This document shows, in pieces, positions 54,096 to 62,695 of a DNA stretch of 64,000 bases; within the stretch, counting starts at the first letter, position 1, and each line of letters begins with the position of its first letter. Below the pieces are notes generated by a model. That model had not been told where the DNA came from and ran no database searches. It saw nothing but the letters and a program-made list of their open reading frames with translations. The translations under genes and the position numbers were made by a program. This stretch comes from Streptococcus anginosus subsp. whileyi MAS624 (GTDB taxonomy: Bacteria; Bacillota; Bacilli; Lactobacillales; Streptococcaceae). The stretch is taken from positions 1,218,501 through 1,282,500 of the forward strand of contig NZ_AP013072.1 in assembly GCF_000478925.1 (NCBI RefSeq), given 5' to 3'.

Positions 54096-54826
54096 TACCA
54101 TCCTCTCCTCTTCAATAATAATTTTGTAACTATTGAAAATCCAACTACCCATATCCCTATGCAAAGAAGAGAATAAAATATATTTATATCCTGATTTAAT
54201 ATTATTCCCGGGACATCCCTCAAAACAATTGCTGTAGAGCTTGATAATGGATGCACATACATATTAACCATCAAAATTACAAACCCTGAAAAAGCATAAA
54301 CAATCGTCAAACAAATAGGTAAAATATATTTTTTTGTCAAAAATGCGACAGATAAAATAGGCAGCATAGAAACTGCTAAAAGTCCACTAATCTCAAAACA
54401 CTTTCTAATAAGAAAAGCAAACAAAGAATAATCTATCTCTATATTATGAATAATTTTCCCCAAAAGAAGCGTAAATAGAATTGACAGACTCATAAATACT
54501 AAAGTGTAAATAAGCACAATTACAAATTTGCTAATCAAAAATTTCGTCTTTTGTACCGGAACAATCCATAATGCTTTAAAAGTATCATTCTCATACTCTG
54601 CCGACACAATCATTGTAGAAAATATTCCTAATATTATTGGCAAAATCAGCCATAAATTATAACTAAATATTGTCCATTTGAAATATTTCATTACATTGTC
54701 TGAAAGATCTATATTCCCAAAGTATATAGTGGCAAGTAATGGCATTAGGAGTGTTGCCAGAAACATCATCAAAACAACCTTTTTCCTTTTTAATTTAAGA
54801 AACTCTACTTTAACTAAATTAAGCAA
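54095..54826 (-). CDS. LanE-type ABC-2 permease
   Basis: This 243-residue, six-segment permease (MLNLVKVEFLKLKRKKVVLMMFLATLLMP) overlaps the ATPase gene by eight bases and the LanG-like gene by one. In LanFEG systems such permeases expel lantibiotics from the membrane. The real substrate is unknown. Confidence 0.86.
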   Translation of the reverse strand: MLNLVKVEFLKLKRKKVVLMMFLATLLMPLLATIYFGNIDLSDNVMKYFKWTIFSYNLWLILPIILGIFSTMIVSAEYENDTFKALWIVPVQKTKFLISKFVIVLIYTLVFMSLSILFTLLLGKIIHNIEIDYSLFAFLIRKCFEISGLLAVSMLPILSVAFLTKKYILPICLTIVYAFSGFVILMVNMYVHPLSSSTAIVLRDVPGIILNQDINIFYSLLCIGIWVVGFSIVTKLLLKRRGW

Positions 54827-55742
54827 TTCCCTCTCCTCCGGTTATTTTCTTAAAGTAATCCTCCAAAGAATCATTACATGTTTGTGATGAAATCACTGAT
54901 ATTTCATTCATAACCAACAACTTGTTAATTTTTGCCATATCTAATCCATGACTATATATCCTTATATGATTATTATCTTCAACGGAATAATTTGTTATTC
55001 CAAATTCTTTTTCCAAAATGGTGGCAGATTTTGATACATCTGATACTTCCAAAATAATATACTTTCTATTTTTCTTATTTAATTCTTCCATACTGTTTTC
55101 TTCTAACAAAACTCCTTTATCTATAATGCCCACTGTATCAGCAAGGAGTGTTATTTCAGATAGAATATGACTGGAAATTAAAATCGTCTTTCCTTTTTTT
55201 ACACTTAAATCTTTTATAAAGCTTCTAACTTCTGCTATTCCTATTGGATCTAATCCATTTGTTGGTTCATCTAAGATTAAAACCTCAGGATCATGTAAAA
55301 TTGCATTAGCTATTCCCAGTCTTTGTTTCATTCCTAAAGAATAATTCCCAAAAAGTTTTTTATCTTTATATGGCAGACCAACTACTTCTAAAGCATTTTT
55401 AACTGCATTAGGAAAAGCCGTTCCTCTTAACATTGCAAATATTTCCAAATTTTCTGTCCCTGTAAGATTAGGATAAAATCCAGGTGTTTCAATAATTGCA
55501 CCAATTCTTGGATAAATCTTTTTCTCGTTACCTTTTATGTTTTGATTGAAAACACTTACTTCACCATTCGAAATATCCGTAAGACCCAATATCATCTTCA
55601 TAATGGTTGTTTTTCCTGCTCCATTTCTCCCTAACAACCCATATATAGAACCTTTTTCAATGTGTAAATTTACAGAATTGACAACCATTTGTTCTCCATA
55701 AACCTTTGTCAAATTCTTTGTTTCGATAATATAATTTTTCAT
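54819..55742 (-). CDS. LanF-type ABC transporter ATPase
   Basis: The 307-residue ATPase has Walker A GRNGAGKTT (38-46), signature-like YSLGMKQRLGIA, Walker B VLILDEPTNGLDP and an H-loop (ILISSHIL). Its C-terminal extension is typical of bacitracin and lantibiotic-resistance ATPases. It is the first gene of the FEG set, preceded by GGAGAAAAAGTGAA. It is probably part of a longer unit with the lipoprotein and third permease upstream. Confidence 0.92.
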   Translation of the reverse strand: MKNYIIETKNLTKVYGEQMVVNSVNLHIEKGSIYGLLGRNGAGKTTIMKMILGLTDISNGEVSVFNQNIKGNEKKIYPRIGAIIETPGFYPNLTGTENLEIFAMLRGTAFPNAVKNALEVVGLPYKDKKLFGNYSLGMKQRLGIANAILHDPEVLILDEPTNGLDPIGIAEVRSFIKDLSVKKGKTILISSHILSEITLLADTVGIIDKGVLLEENSMEELNKKNRKYIILEVSDVSKSATILEKEFGITNYSVEDNNHIRIYSHGLDMAKINKLLVMNEISVISSQTCNDSLEDYFKKITGGEGIA

Positions 55743-55793
55743 TTCACTTTTTCTCCTTATTTTGTAACATCATTTTCTGCACTCTATTACATA

Positions 55794-56210
55794 TTATTTT
55801 TTGCTAATCAAATCACTAATATTATTAAAAATTCCCTGTTTTAATTTCCAAATCCCAGTATAGGGCTGTTCAATATAACAGTTACCTTTTTCCTTATATA
55901 AATATGCTACACTTGGATTTTTCCCCTCATCTTTGTGATAGAATTTTATTATGATATAGCTATCAACATTCGTAGGTTGGTCGTTTACACTTTCCGTATT
56001 ATCATTTTCTGAATTATCTTTTATATCACTAATCAGTTTTGATATTTCCTCTTTATCACTAATTATCTTAAAGATTTCAGAAGTATTTTCAATAATTTCT
56101 ACTTCTGTTATATTTTCAACTTCGGGCAACACTATTTCTTTTTTATTTCCGCATGCCGTTAAAGCTAAAAAACAAATTACAATTAGTATTATTACAGTAT
56201 ATTTTTTCAT
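55794..56210 (-). CDS. Lipoprotein (DUF5301-like)
   Basis: The 138-residue precursor has a lipobox signal (IVICFLALTAC, Cys20). The mature part (ITEVEIIENTSEIFKIISDKEEISKLISDI ... SYIIIKFYHK) resembles DUF5301. It would be anchored outside the membrane next to the exporter. Immunity lipoproteins (LanI-type) bind lantibiotics in several systems; that role here is inferred from context only. GAGGTGTG precedes the ATG. Confidence 0.78.
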   Translation of the reverse strand: MKKYTVIILIVICFLALTACGNKKEIVLPEVENITEVEIIENTSEIFKIISDKEEISKLISDIKDNSENDNTESVNDQPTNVDSYIIIKFYHKDEGKNPSVAYLYKEKGNCYIEQPYTGIWKLKQGIFNNISDLISKK

Positions 56211-56255
56211 TCTCTCACACCTCTATCTAAAAATAATATTTTTTTACAAATTAGT

Positions 56256-57023
56256 CTAATAATTTTGTTTTTTCATGGATTTTATACCGAGTAGAAAAAA
56301 TAGAATTCCGATTATTGCAATAAAAGATAAACAACTAAACGGTGATGCATTTAGCGGATATCCTCCAATACTATTTTCTACCATTTCTTTAGCAGCAGAT
56401 GATACATTTTGATAGACTCCTAATAAACTTGCAAGTGGATGTATAGGTATTAAAGTTGATGCACCAAATATCGGGGCGCCTACATAAATCAAGCACATAG
56501 AAATCGATAAAATATAACCCTTAGAAAAAGTAGCAATGTAAATCACTGGAAGCATTGCAATCGGAATTAACAAAGCTGCTACTACATATAAAATAGTGGC
56601 ATCTTTCAATGTAATTAAATTAAAATCTACGAATCCGGCACTTAATACTGCACCCAAAACTGATGACATATATGTTAATACCATCAAAAATATAGTCAGT
56701 AATTCTATCAAAATAAATTTCGCAAAAAATACTTCAAATCTACTAACCGAAGTTATTAGTACATTCTTTAATGTGTCATTCTTCCTTTCGTCAAAAAATA
56801 ACATTGTAGAAATCATTCCAATTACGATTGGCAAGAACACAAAAGTTATATTCTTAAACGCTAAACAATATAAGTCTCCAAAACTATCCATGATAGGACT
56901 TTCTCTTGAAATTGAAAATGCTCTTTCAATTGCAAACAAATTCAAGATAACAGTTAGTATAATAATACCTATCAAAATTTTACTTCTCTTCCATTTTTTT
57001 ATTTCAGCTTTTATCAAGAACAT
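56256..57023 (-). CDS. Third ABC-2-like permease of the cargo cassette
   Basis: The 255-residue membrane protein has about six segments and starts MFLIKAEIKKWKRSKILIG. It resembles the LanE/LanG-type permeases but is encoded separately, upstream of the lipoprotein. GGAGGTGCGAT precedes the ATG. No second ATPase gene is nearby, so it may share the LanF-like ATPase. Confidence 0.82.
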   Translation of the reverse strand: MFLIKAEIKKWKRSKILIGIIILTVILNLFAIERAFSISRESPIMDSFGDLYCLAFKNITFVFLPIVIGMISTMLFFDERKNDTLKNVLITSVSRFEVFFAKFILIELLTIFLMVLTYMSSVLGAVLSAGFVDFNLITLKDATILYVVAALLIPIAMLPVIYIATFSKGYILSISMCLIYVGAPIFGASTLIPIHPLASLLGVYQNVSSAAKEMVENSIGGYPLNASPFSCLSFIAIIGILFFLLGIKSMKKQNY

Positions 57024-57110
57024 ATCGCACCTCCTTACAATAAATATTGTAAATGATTAACCTTGCCATAATCTTGCGACACTCTTGTTTTTATCTTGCT
57101 TCAATAAAAA

Positions 57111-57128
57111 AAGCCCCCTAAGAGGCTT
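57111..57128 (-). terminator. Terminator after the histidine kinase gene
   Basis: On the minus strand AAGCCTC-TTAG-GGGGCTT is followed by TTTTTATTG. It separates the two-component genes from the permease gene, so the exporter has its own promoter. Confidence 0.8.
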
Positions 57129-57142
57129 CCTAAATCAGCTAT

Positions 57143-58051
57143 TTACATTGCAAACTCTACAGTAAAAACAGTTTTTATATTTGGCACACTACTTACGCTT
57201 ATTTTAGCATTATTTACTCGCAATAATTCTTTGGAGATTGATAATCCAAGCCCTGAACCTTTTGTTAATCTTGAACTATCTGCCTGATACATTCTGTCAA
57301 ATATATATGGTAAGTCCTTTTCACTTATACCATCTCCATTATCTAAAATCGTCAAAATAACTTTTGTATCCGATTCTTCTAATTTCAAATGTACTCTATC
57401 ACAATTACTATGAACAATAATATTGTTTATAATATTGTTTAAACTTCTAAAATAAGCATTTTCATCTATCCTTATATTACATTCCTGTTCCGGAATTTCA
57501 ATTTCATAGCTTATATGTTTTTCTTCAAAAACAGGAATCCAATCACTTATGACATTTCTTGTTAATTCGTTCAAATCCTTATCCGCAAAAGAAAACTTCC
57601 ATTCTCCTGAATCCAATTTTACCCAATCAAAAAGTTTTTCTACAAAATCCTTTAAGTAATGTGCTTTACTTAAAGAAACTTTTATATAGTCATCTTTTTC
57701 ATCACCTGTAACAAGTCCTTCTTGAACTGCTTCCAAATACCCAACCATAGATGCTAAAGGAGTTTTTACATCATGAGATAAACTTGTCATGAGTGATTTA
57801 TATGCCTGCTCCGACTGTTTTTGCTCTATTAGTTTATTTTGACTTTGTAGTGTTATCTCATTTATATCGTGGCAAATTTTTTCTGTAGTATCATTTTTCT
57901 TAATTAAAATTCTACGATTGTAATCACCATGTTTGATATCAACAAGTACCTCCCTAATCCTATCTATTTCCTTTTTTATATGCGTGATCTTTTTTACTAA
58001 ATATAGGATCACACATAAAAGTATCAAGATTATGATATTTTTTATATCCAT
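57143..58051 (-). CDS. Sensor histidine kinase
   Basis: This 302-residue kinase has one N-terminal membrane segment (about 5-20) and no sizeable extracellular domain. The H-box is SHDVKTPLASM (His93), followed by N-box NNIINNIIVHS and ATP-binding motifs DNGDGI and GSGLGLSI. Such intramembrane-type kinases often sense antimicrobial peptides through a partner transporter. It starts four bases after the response regulator gene. Confidence 0.92.
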   Translation of the reverse strand: MDIKNIIILILLCVILYLVKKITHIKKEIDRIREVLVDIKHGDYNRRILIKKNDTTEKICHDINEITLQSQNKLIEQKQSEQAYKSLMTSLSHDVKTPLASMVGYLEAVQEGLVTGDEKDDYIKVSLSKAHYLKDFVEKLFDWVKLDSGEWKFSFADKDLNELTRNVISDWIPVFEEKHISYEIEIPEQECNIRIDENAYFRSLNNIINNIIVHSNCDRVHLKLEESDTKVILTILDNGDGISEKDLPYIFDRMYQADSSRLTKGSGLGLSISKELLRVNNAKISVSSVPNIKTVFTVEFAM

Positions 58052-58054
58052 ACA

Positions 58055-58753
58055 TCATTCCCCCTTACTAAAACGGTAACCCACGCCTCTTACTGTCAAA
58101 ATATAGGTCGGTTCTTCAGGGTTAGGTTCTATTTTTTTTCGGAGTTTACTTATAAAGGACATGATATTACTATCATCAAAAAGATAATCTTCTTCCCAAA
58201 CATTCGTATATATTTGTTTTTTTGTAAAAATTCTCCCTTTGTTAGATGCGAGAAAATATAACAAGTCAAATTCTTTACTTGTTAATTCGATACTGTTATT
58301 ACTTATTTTTACAGTTCTATTCTCTTTATCTATTCTCATATCTTCTATTATGATTTCATTAAGCTGATCTGTACTTTTCTGATTAAAGTCTGTGAATCTT
58401 CTGACCATAGCTTCAACTCTTGCTTTAAGTTCATTAATATTAAACGGCTTCGTTAGATAATCATCCGCACCTTGTTTAAGCCCATAAATTTTCGAATCAT
58501 CATCGGACTTTGCGGTTAACATTAAAACTGGAACAGTGTATTCTTCTCTTATCATATCCAAAACTTGAAATCCATCAAAATCAGGAAGCATAATATCTAA
58601 TAAAATCAAGCACAGATTATTTGCACTTCGGATTTTCTTATATCCATCCAATCCGTTATTGGCAATATCTACAGAATATCCGTCTGTGCTTAAACATTTT
58701 TTAATTAAATTACATAACGCAATATCATCATCTATAATTATTATCTCTTTCAT
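58055..58753 (-). CDS. OmpR-family response regulator
   Basis: The 232-residue regulator has a receiver domain with acidic pocket IDDD (7-10), phospho-acceptor Asp53 (LLLDIMLPD) and a conserved Lys (TKPF). A winged-helix DNA-binding domain follows (LTSKEFDLLYFLASNKGRIFTKKQIY ... TVRGVGYRF). It probably controls the adjacent ABC exporter genes. Confidence 0.94.
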   Translation of the reverse strand: MKEIIIIDDDIALCNLIKKCLSTDGYSVDIANNGLDGYKKIRSANNLCLILLDIMLPDFDGFQVLDMIREEYTVPVLMLTAKSDDDSKIYGLKQGADDYLTKPFNINELKARVEAMVRRFTDFNQKSTDQLNEIIIEDMRIDKENRTVKISNNSIELTSKEFDLLYFLASNKGRIFTKKQIYTNVWEEDYLFDDSNIMSFISKLRKKIEPNPEEPTYILTVRGVGYRFSKGE

Positions 58754-58772
58754 ATCTCATAACTCCATATAC

Positions 58773-58982
58773 TTATCCAATATAATCATCAAATGAAAAT
58801 ACATCATTTGGTGTGCAATCTAAAGCCTTGCATATTTTTTCTAAGTTTTTTAGTGTTATAGGCTTATTCTTTCCCATCTGTGCCATAACGTTGGTGGTAA
58901 GATTTGCCATAGCTATTACATCAGTTTTCTTCAAGCCTTTTTTGGCTAACTGTATCCATAACGGTTTATAATTTAATGCCAT
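58773..58982 (-). CDS. Small Cro/CI-type (YozG-like) regulator
   Basis: This 69-residue helix-turn-helix protein (MALNYKPLWIQLAKKGLKKTDVIAMANLTTNVMAQM ... LEKICKALDCTPNDVF) is complete as a stand-alone HTH. The start at 58982 has AGAGG upstream; the longer frame lacks a site. It lies 20 bases before the response regulator, so it may repress or co-regulate the cargo. Confidence 0.85.
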   Translation of the reverse strand: MALNYKPLWIQLAKKGLKKTDVIAMANLTTNVMAQMGKNKPITLKNLEKICKALDCTPNDVFSFDDYIG

Positions 58983-59109
58983 ACTAATCCTCTTTTCTTT
59001 TAATACTATATTTATAAGGATTATACCATAAATATTGGTTATATTCAATTTATATTTGAGTATCTGTTTTGTTTTAGAGATTTTGTTGTGTCATTCCGTC
59101 TTTATTTCG

Positions 59110-59260
59110 CCATCAATTGCTTAATACCTTGGCTCTTAGCACCGGGATTGTCATTACCATATCCTTCCATCAGGTTGATAACGCCCCATGCTCCAAGTCC
59201 TGCACCTACTGCCATAACCAAAATCTTTAATACATTAACTGCCTGTGTAAAAAATGCCAT
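59110..59260 (-). pseudogene. Maff2 protein, N-terminal part, split by the nested element
   Basis: The frame starts MAFFTQAVNVLKILVMAVG and continues to GIKQLMA, then enters the nested transposon and stops. Maff2 is a small two-segment membrane protein next to TrbL/VirB6 in Tn1549-type ICEs. The remainder lies at 45386-45452. The host ICE's transfer system is damaged until the insert excises. Confidence 0.87.
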
Positions 59261-59263
59261 AAG

Positions 59264-59575
59264 TTATTCCTCCTCGTTTTCTTCTTTCTTTTCAATCTTG
59301 TTATATGACTTCACTACAAAGTTTTTGTAAGTCTTTCCCTCTTTTTCACGCTTCTTAAAGTAACCAAAGATATGAATTAAATCTCCTTTTTCAAAGTCCT
59401 TTGCTTTCTCAGCTTTTTCTCCATAAGCTGCACAGTTAATATACTCCTTGCCTTTACCGTACTTTTTTACAAGCGTGAAGTTTGCAACTTCTACTTTCTC
59501 TCCTTCATTTTCAAAACTTGAGAAGGTAGGCTCTGCCAATAAGTTGGCGTTGATGTTAATCATTTCCTGCTTCAT
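59264..59575 (-). CDS. Single-stranded DNA-binding protein-like
   Basis: The 103-residue protein has an OB-fold SSB pattern (INANLLAEPTFSSFENEGEKVEVANFTLV ... YINCAAYGEKAEKAKDFEKGDLIHIFGYF) and an acidic end (KKEENEEE), which in SSBs recruits partners. It lies directly upstream of Maff2 with a three-base gap. It likely protects transferred single strands. Confidence 0.82.
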   Translation of the reverse strand: MKQEMININANLLAEPTFSSFENEGEKVEVANFTLVKKYGKGKEYINCAAYGEKAEKAKDFEKGDLIHIFGYFKKREKEGKTYKNFVVKSYNKIEKKEENEEE

Positions 59576-59606
59576 TAAAAATTTCTCCTTTTCAATTCAA
59601 TAAAAA

Positions 59607-59636
59607 AGCGACTGGAGTATTTCTTTTCCAATCGCT
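59607..59636 (-). terminator. Terminator upstream of the SSB gene
   Basis: AGCGACTGGA pairs with TCCAATCGCT (one G-T-type mismatch position). On the minus strand it is followed by TTTTTTATTG. It resembles the hairpin at 47356-47385 in sequence and layout. Confidence 0.75.
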
Positions 59637-59714
59637 GATACTTTTTCTATTTAGTTTTTTCTTAGTGGGACTTCTGATCCTTATCATCTTACCTCCTGAT
59701 TTTAAGTAATAAAA

Positions 59715-59745
59715 AAGACGATAGATTTTTTCTTTCTATCGTCTT
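59715..59745 (-). terminator. Terminator of the double-nuclease gene
   Basis: AAGACGATAGA / TCTATCGTCTT forms a perfect 11-bp stem followed on the minus strand by TTTTATTAC. Confidence 0.8.
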
Positions 59746-59820
59746 CCAAATATTATATTTCTGTATAAAACATAAAACAAACGAGTTTACACACAATATA
59801 TAACTTATTACTATATGAAT

Positions 59821-60834
59821 TTACTTCTCCAACTCTAAAAGTATTTCATCAAGTTTATTTAGTAAGTACTCTGATGGATTCTCCTCATCATTTTTCATTT
59901 TTATCATCTCTAATAAGTCATTATTTGTAAGTAATAATATTAGTTTTCCATTCTCTCTCAAACATCCTTTTGCTGCCCAAAAAGCATTTGTATCATAACC
60001 ATTTGGAGTTATTATTATTCCAACAGATCTTAAAGCTTTAGAATATAAATATCTCTCTGTTGTATATATTTCTTTTTGAGTAACTGCTTGCGAATAATTC
60101 TTAAATTCAAAAATTATATATTTTGTTTTAAAATAATTTTCAACAATTGACCAAAATGTTTTCTTATTATCATCTTTAATTCTACATAGTAAATCGAATC
60201 TATATAAATCATTATTTGATTTTTCTTGTTTTTTCCATAAAGCTAAATCCTCCGAAAATAATAGTTCTAATATCCTATAACAAACATCTTCATAGGTACT
60301 AAAACATTTTTTGCCAGATTTGCATAAATCCAATTCCTTAATTAGTGATTCTATATAATTGTTATGTTGTAAGAAATCTATATCAATAAAAGATTTTTGT
60401 GGAGAAATATCTTCTACAGAAAAAGGTAATATAGAAATCAATTCATACTTAAGTTTATCAGTATCTTTAACAACATAAAGCAAATTAGAAATATCAATTA
60501 TTTCTAATTCCGGATATTTATTTTTATATATACTTTTTTCTTCCTCTTTAACTTCAAAAGCCGTAACAATGACCGGAATCATATCTGTACCACTTATATA
60601 GCTGTAAACTTGTTCAATTGTTTTTTCTGAAATTGTTGAAAATTTAACTTCAATACAGTAAATTTTTTCTTCTTTTTTTGCAATTATATCGGCTCTTCTG
60701 CTTGGCAAGTTGGATTTAACTTCTTTCATATCTGCTTCATTTACAGTTTGATACCCACTTTTATTAAATAAGTTCGATACATATTGTTCAAATATATACT
60801 CTGGTCTTAGAATTTTATTATCACGCACGCTCAA
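59821..60834 (-). CDS. Protein with two PD-(D/E)XK nuclease-like domains, candidate defence cargo
   Basis: The 337-residue protein shows two separate nuclease-like cores. The N-terminal one has RRADIIA (Asp49) and YCIEVKFS (Glu62, Lys64). The C-terminal one has YRFDLLCRIK (Asp214) and IIFEFKNYSQAVTQKEI (Glu243, Lys245, then Gln). Between them are about 100 residues without a clear motif. It is a single gene with its own terminator, inserted between SSB and TraG where Tn1549-type elements carry cargo. It is AT-rich relative to its neighbours. I infer a restriction-like or anti-phage role. No methylase or ATPase partner is present. Confidence 0.7.
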   Translation of the reverse strand: MSVRDNKILRPEYIFEQYVSNLFNKSGYQTVNEADMKEVKSNLPSRRADIIAKKEEKIYCIEVKFSTISEKTIEQVYSYISGTDMIPVIVTAFEVKEEEKSIYKNKYPELEIIDISNLLYVVKDTDKLKYELISILPFSVEDISPQKSFIDIDFLQHNNYIESLIKELDLCKSGKKCFSTYEDVCYRILELLFSEDLALWKKQEKSNNDLYRFDLLCRIKDDNKKTFWSIVENYFKTKYIIFEFKNYSQAVTQKEIYTTERYLYSKALRSVGIIITPNGYDTNAFWAAKGCLRENGKLILLLTNNDLLEMIKMKNDEENPSEYLLNKLDEILLELEK

Positions 60835-60913
60835 TTCTCCTTTATATAGACTCTTATTATATAAACAATTATATCAAATATACCCATGCCCTATAAAGCT
60901 ATAACAGTTAATA

Positions 60914-62695
60914 TTACAATCTTGTAATCACAGTATCTCTATTAAGCTTCGATTTCCCTTTTCGCTTCATATAGCTTTCTATATCAAACAAATTCTTCTT
61001 ATCATAGTCCTCAAGCAGCTTATAGTTCTTGTGATTTGTAATGTCGTACTTATCTGAAAGAAAAGGTCTGACGCCTCTAAGCTGAAAGATACATTTTCCA
61101 CCATCCATGACCGTAATCTCATCTTGGCTCATCAGCTCTTTACCTGTCTTTTGATAGTTAAGTCCAAAGCTCTTTTGATTGCTCCTTGTTTCCGATGTAT
61201 TGTAAAGATCGATAGTTTCTTTCCCCAGCGTTTCAGAAAGTTCCTTTAATGTGGTCTTTTCCTTGCCACCAAGAAACAAGGTACTATCACAGTTGCCTAC
61301 AATTGTATCTGCATTATCCTTATATATCGCCTTTAGCTGAGATTGTGCTTGAAGTATGATGCTTGCGGATATTTCTCTTGAACGGATTGTGGCAATTAAC
61401 TTCTCAAACTTAGGTATTAAACCAATATTTGCAAATTCATCAAGTAAGCATCTCACATGGATAGGTAATCGTCCGCCATATACATCATCTGCCTTATCAC
61501 ATAAGAGATTAAAAAGTTGTGAGTACATAATGGATACTACAAAGTTAAAGGTATCATCTGTATCAGAGATAATAACAAAGAGTGCAGTTTTTCTATCTCC
61601 GAGTGTATCAAGTTCAAGTTCATCTTCACTCATCAAGTCCCTAAGTTCCCTAATATCAAATGGAGCAAGCCTTGCACCACAAGAGATAAGAATAGATTTT
61701 GCCGTTTTTCCGGCAGCCAATTTGTACTTTTTATATTGCTTCACTGCAAAGTGTGTAGGCTCTTTCTTTTCCAGTGCTTCAAAGAGTCTGTCTATCGGAT
61801 TCATATAGGTTTCATCATCTTCTCTAACTTCTGAAGCGTCTATCATATCGAGAAGTGTTGCAAAGTTCTTTTCTTCTCTTGGAGCTTCATAGAAGATGTA
61901 GCCGATAAGGGCTGTATAGTAGAGCTTTTCAGCTTTGACCCAAAAATCTTCACCTGCTTTTTCGCCCTCTCCTTTCGTATTTGCTATGATTGTCTGCACC
62001 AATTTCAGAATGTCTTTCTCAGAACGGATATAGGCAAAGGGATTGTATTTCATACTCTTTTTGAAGTTGATAGTATTTAAGATTTTAATCTCATAGCCAT
62101 TATCCTCAAGCATCTTGCCACACTCAAGGACTATCGTTCCTTTCGGATCGGTTACGCAATATGACGAGTGCATCTGCATTAAGTTAGGTTTGACATAAAA
62201 TCGGGTTTTTCCACTTCCTGAACCACCGATTACAAGTACATTTTTATTTCTTGCATACTTTGGATTTGCCGGTCTGCCATTCATGGTTAACATTTCTGTT
62301 TGGGTAAGTAAGATATTGTTTTGAAACTTTTCATCCATGTATGGTTCTATATCTTTTTTCGTTCCCCATCTTGCTGAACCATACTCTTTCCCCTGTCTAA
62401 ACTTTTTCGCATTTTTACTCTTAGTATAGACAATGAATTTGATTAAAGTAGCTATACCAATTCCTGTGAGTATATCCACCGGATAAATACTCGGAATAAA
62501 ACTCATGGTATTAAGCTCTAATATCCCTTGAAAGATTTTGTCAATAATATCGCCACCTACATAAGCTCTCACATGATGGGCAAAGATGTTTCCTAAATAG
62601 AAAAATGCAAGATAGGGAATGTTCTGCTTTACAAACTTTGCCTTATCTTGCACCTGAAATAAGCCTTTGATGTCTTTTAATATCTTAGCTATCAT
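60914..62695 (-). CDS. TraG/VirD4 type IV coupling protein
   Basis: This 593-residue coupling ATPase brings the relaxase-DNA complex to the secretion channel. It has N-terminal membrane segments (about 25-90), the lead-in YGSARWGTKKDI, Walker A GGSGSGKT (157-164), and Walker B VRCLLDEFANIG near 410. It is the VirD4-like protein of Tn1549-type ICEs and overlaps pcfB by four bases. It appears intact. Confidence 0.94.
   Translation of the reverse strand: MIAKILKDIKGLFQVQDKAKFVKQNIPYLAFFYLGNIFAHHVRAYVGGDIIDKIFQGILELNTMSFIPSIYPVDILTGIGIATLIKFIVYTKSKNAKKFRQGKEYGSARWGTKKDIEPYMDEKFQNNILLTQTEMLTMNGRPANPKYARNKNVLVIGGSGSGKTRFYVKPNLMQMHSSYCVTDPKGTIVLECGKMLEDNGYEIKILNTINFKKSMKYNPFAYIRSEKDILKLVQTIIANTKGEGEKAGEDFWVKAEKLYYTALIGYIFYEAPREEKNFATLLDMIDASEVREDDETYMNPIDRLFEALEKKEPTHFAVKQYKKYKLAAGKTAKSILISCGARLAPFDIRELRDLMSEDELELDTLGDRKTALFVIISDTDDTFNFVVSIMYSQLFNLLCDKADDVYGGRLPIHVRCLLDEFANIGLIPKFEKLIATIRSREISASIILQAQSQLKAIYKDNADTIVGNCDSTLFLGGKEKTTLKELSETLGKETIDLYNTSETRSNQKSFGLNYQKTGKELMSQDEITVMDGGKCIFQLRGVRPFLSDKYDITNHKNYKLLEDYDKKNLFDIESYMKRKGKSKLNRDTVITRL

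Larger units (their letters stand above)
45464..59108 (-). mobile_element. Mobilizable serine-recombinase transposon nested in maff2
   Basis: The two halves of maff2 meet at related 14-bp sequences: GCCATAAGCTGCTT (45450-45463) and GCCATCAATTGCTT (59109-59122), 11 of 14 identical, probably the recombination core. Between them lie a large serine recombinase abutting one end, a replication module, a DUF1016 nuclease, a MobA relaxase with oriT, a sigma-like factor, and a TCS/ABC cargo. Removing the insert restores an open Maff2 frame (IKQLMAGGGIVLIG). Confidence 0.88.
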
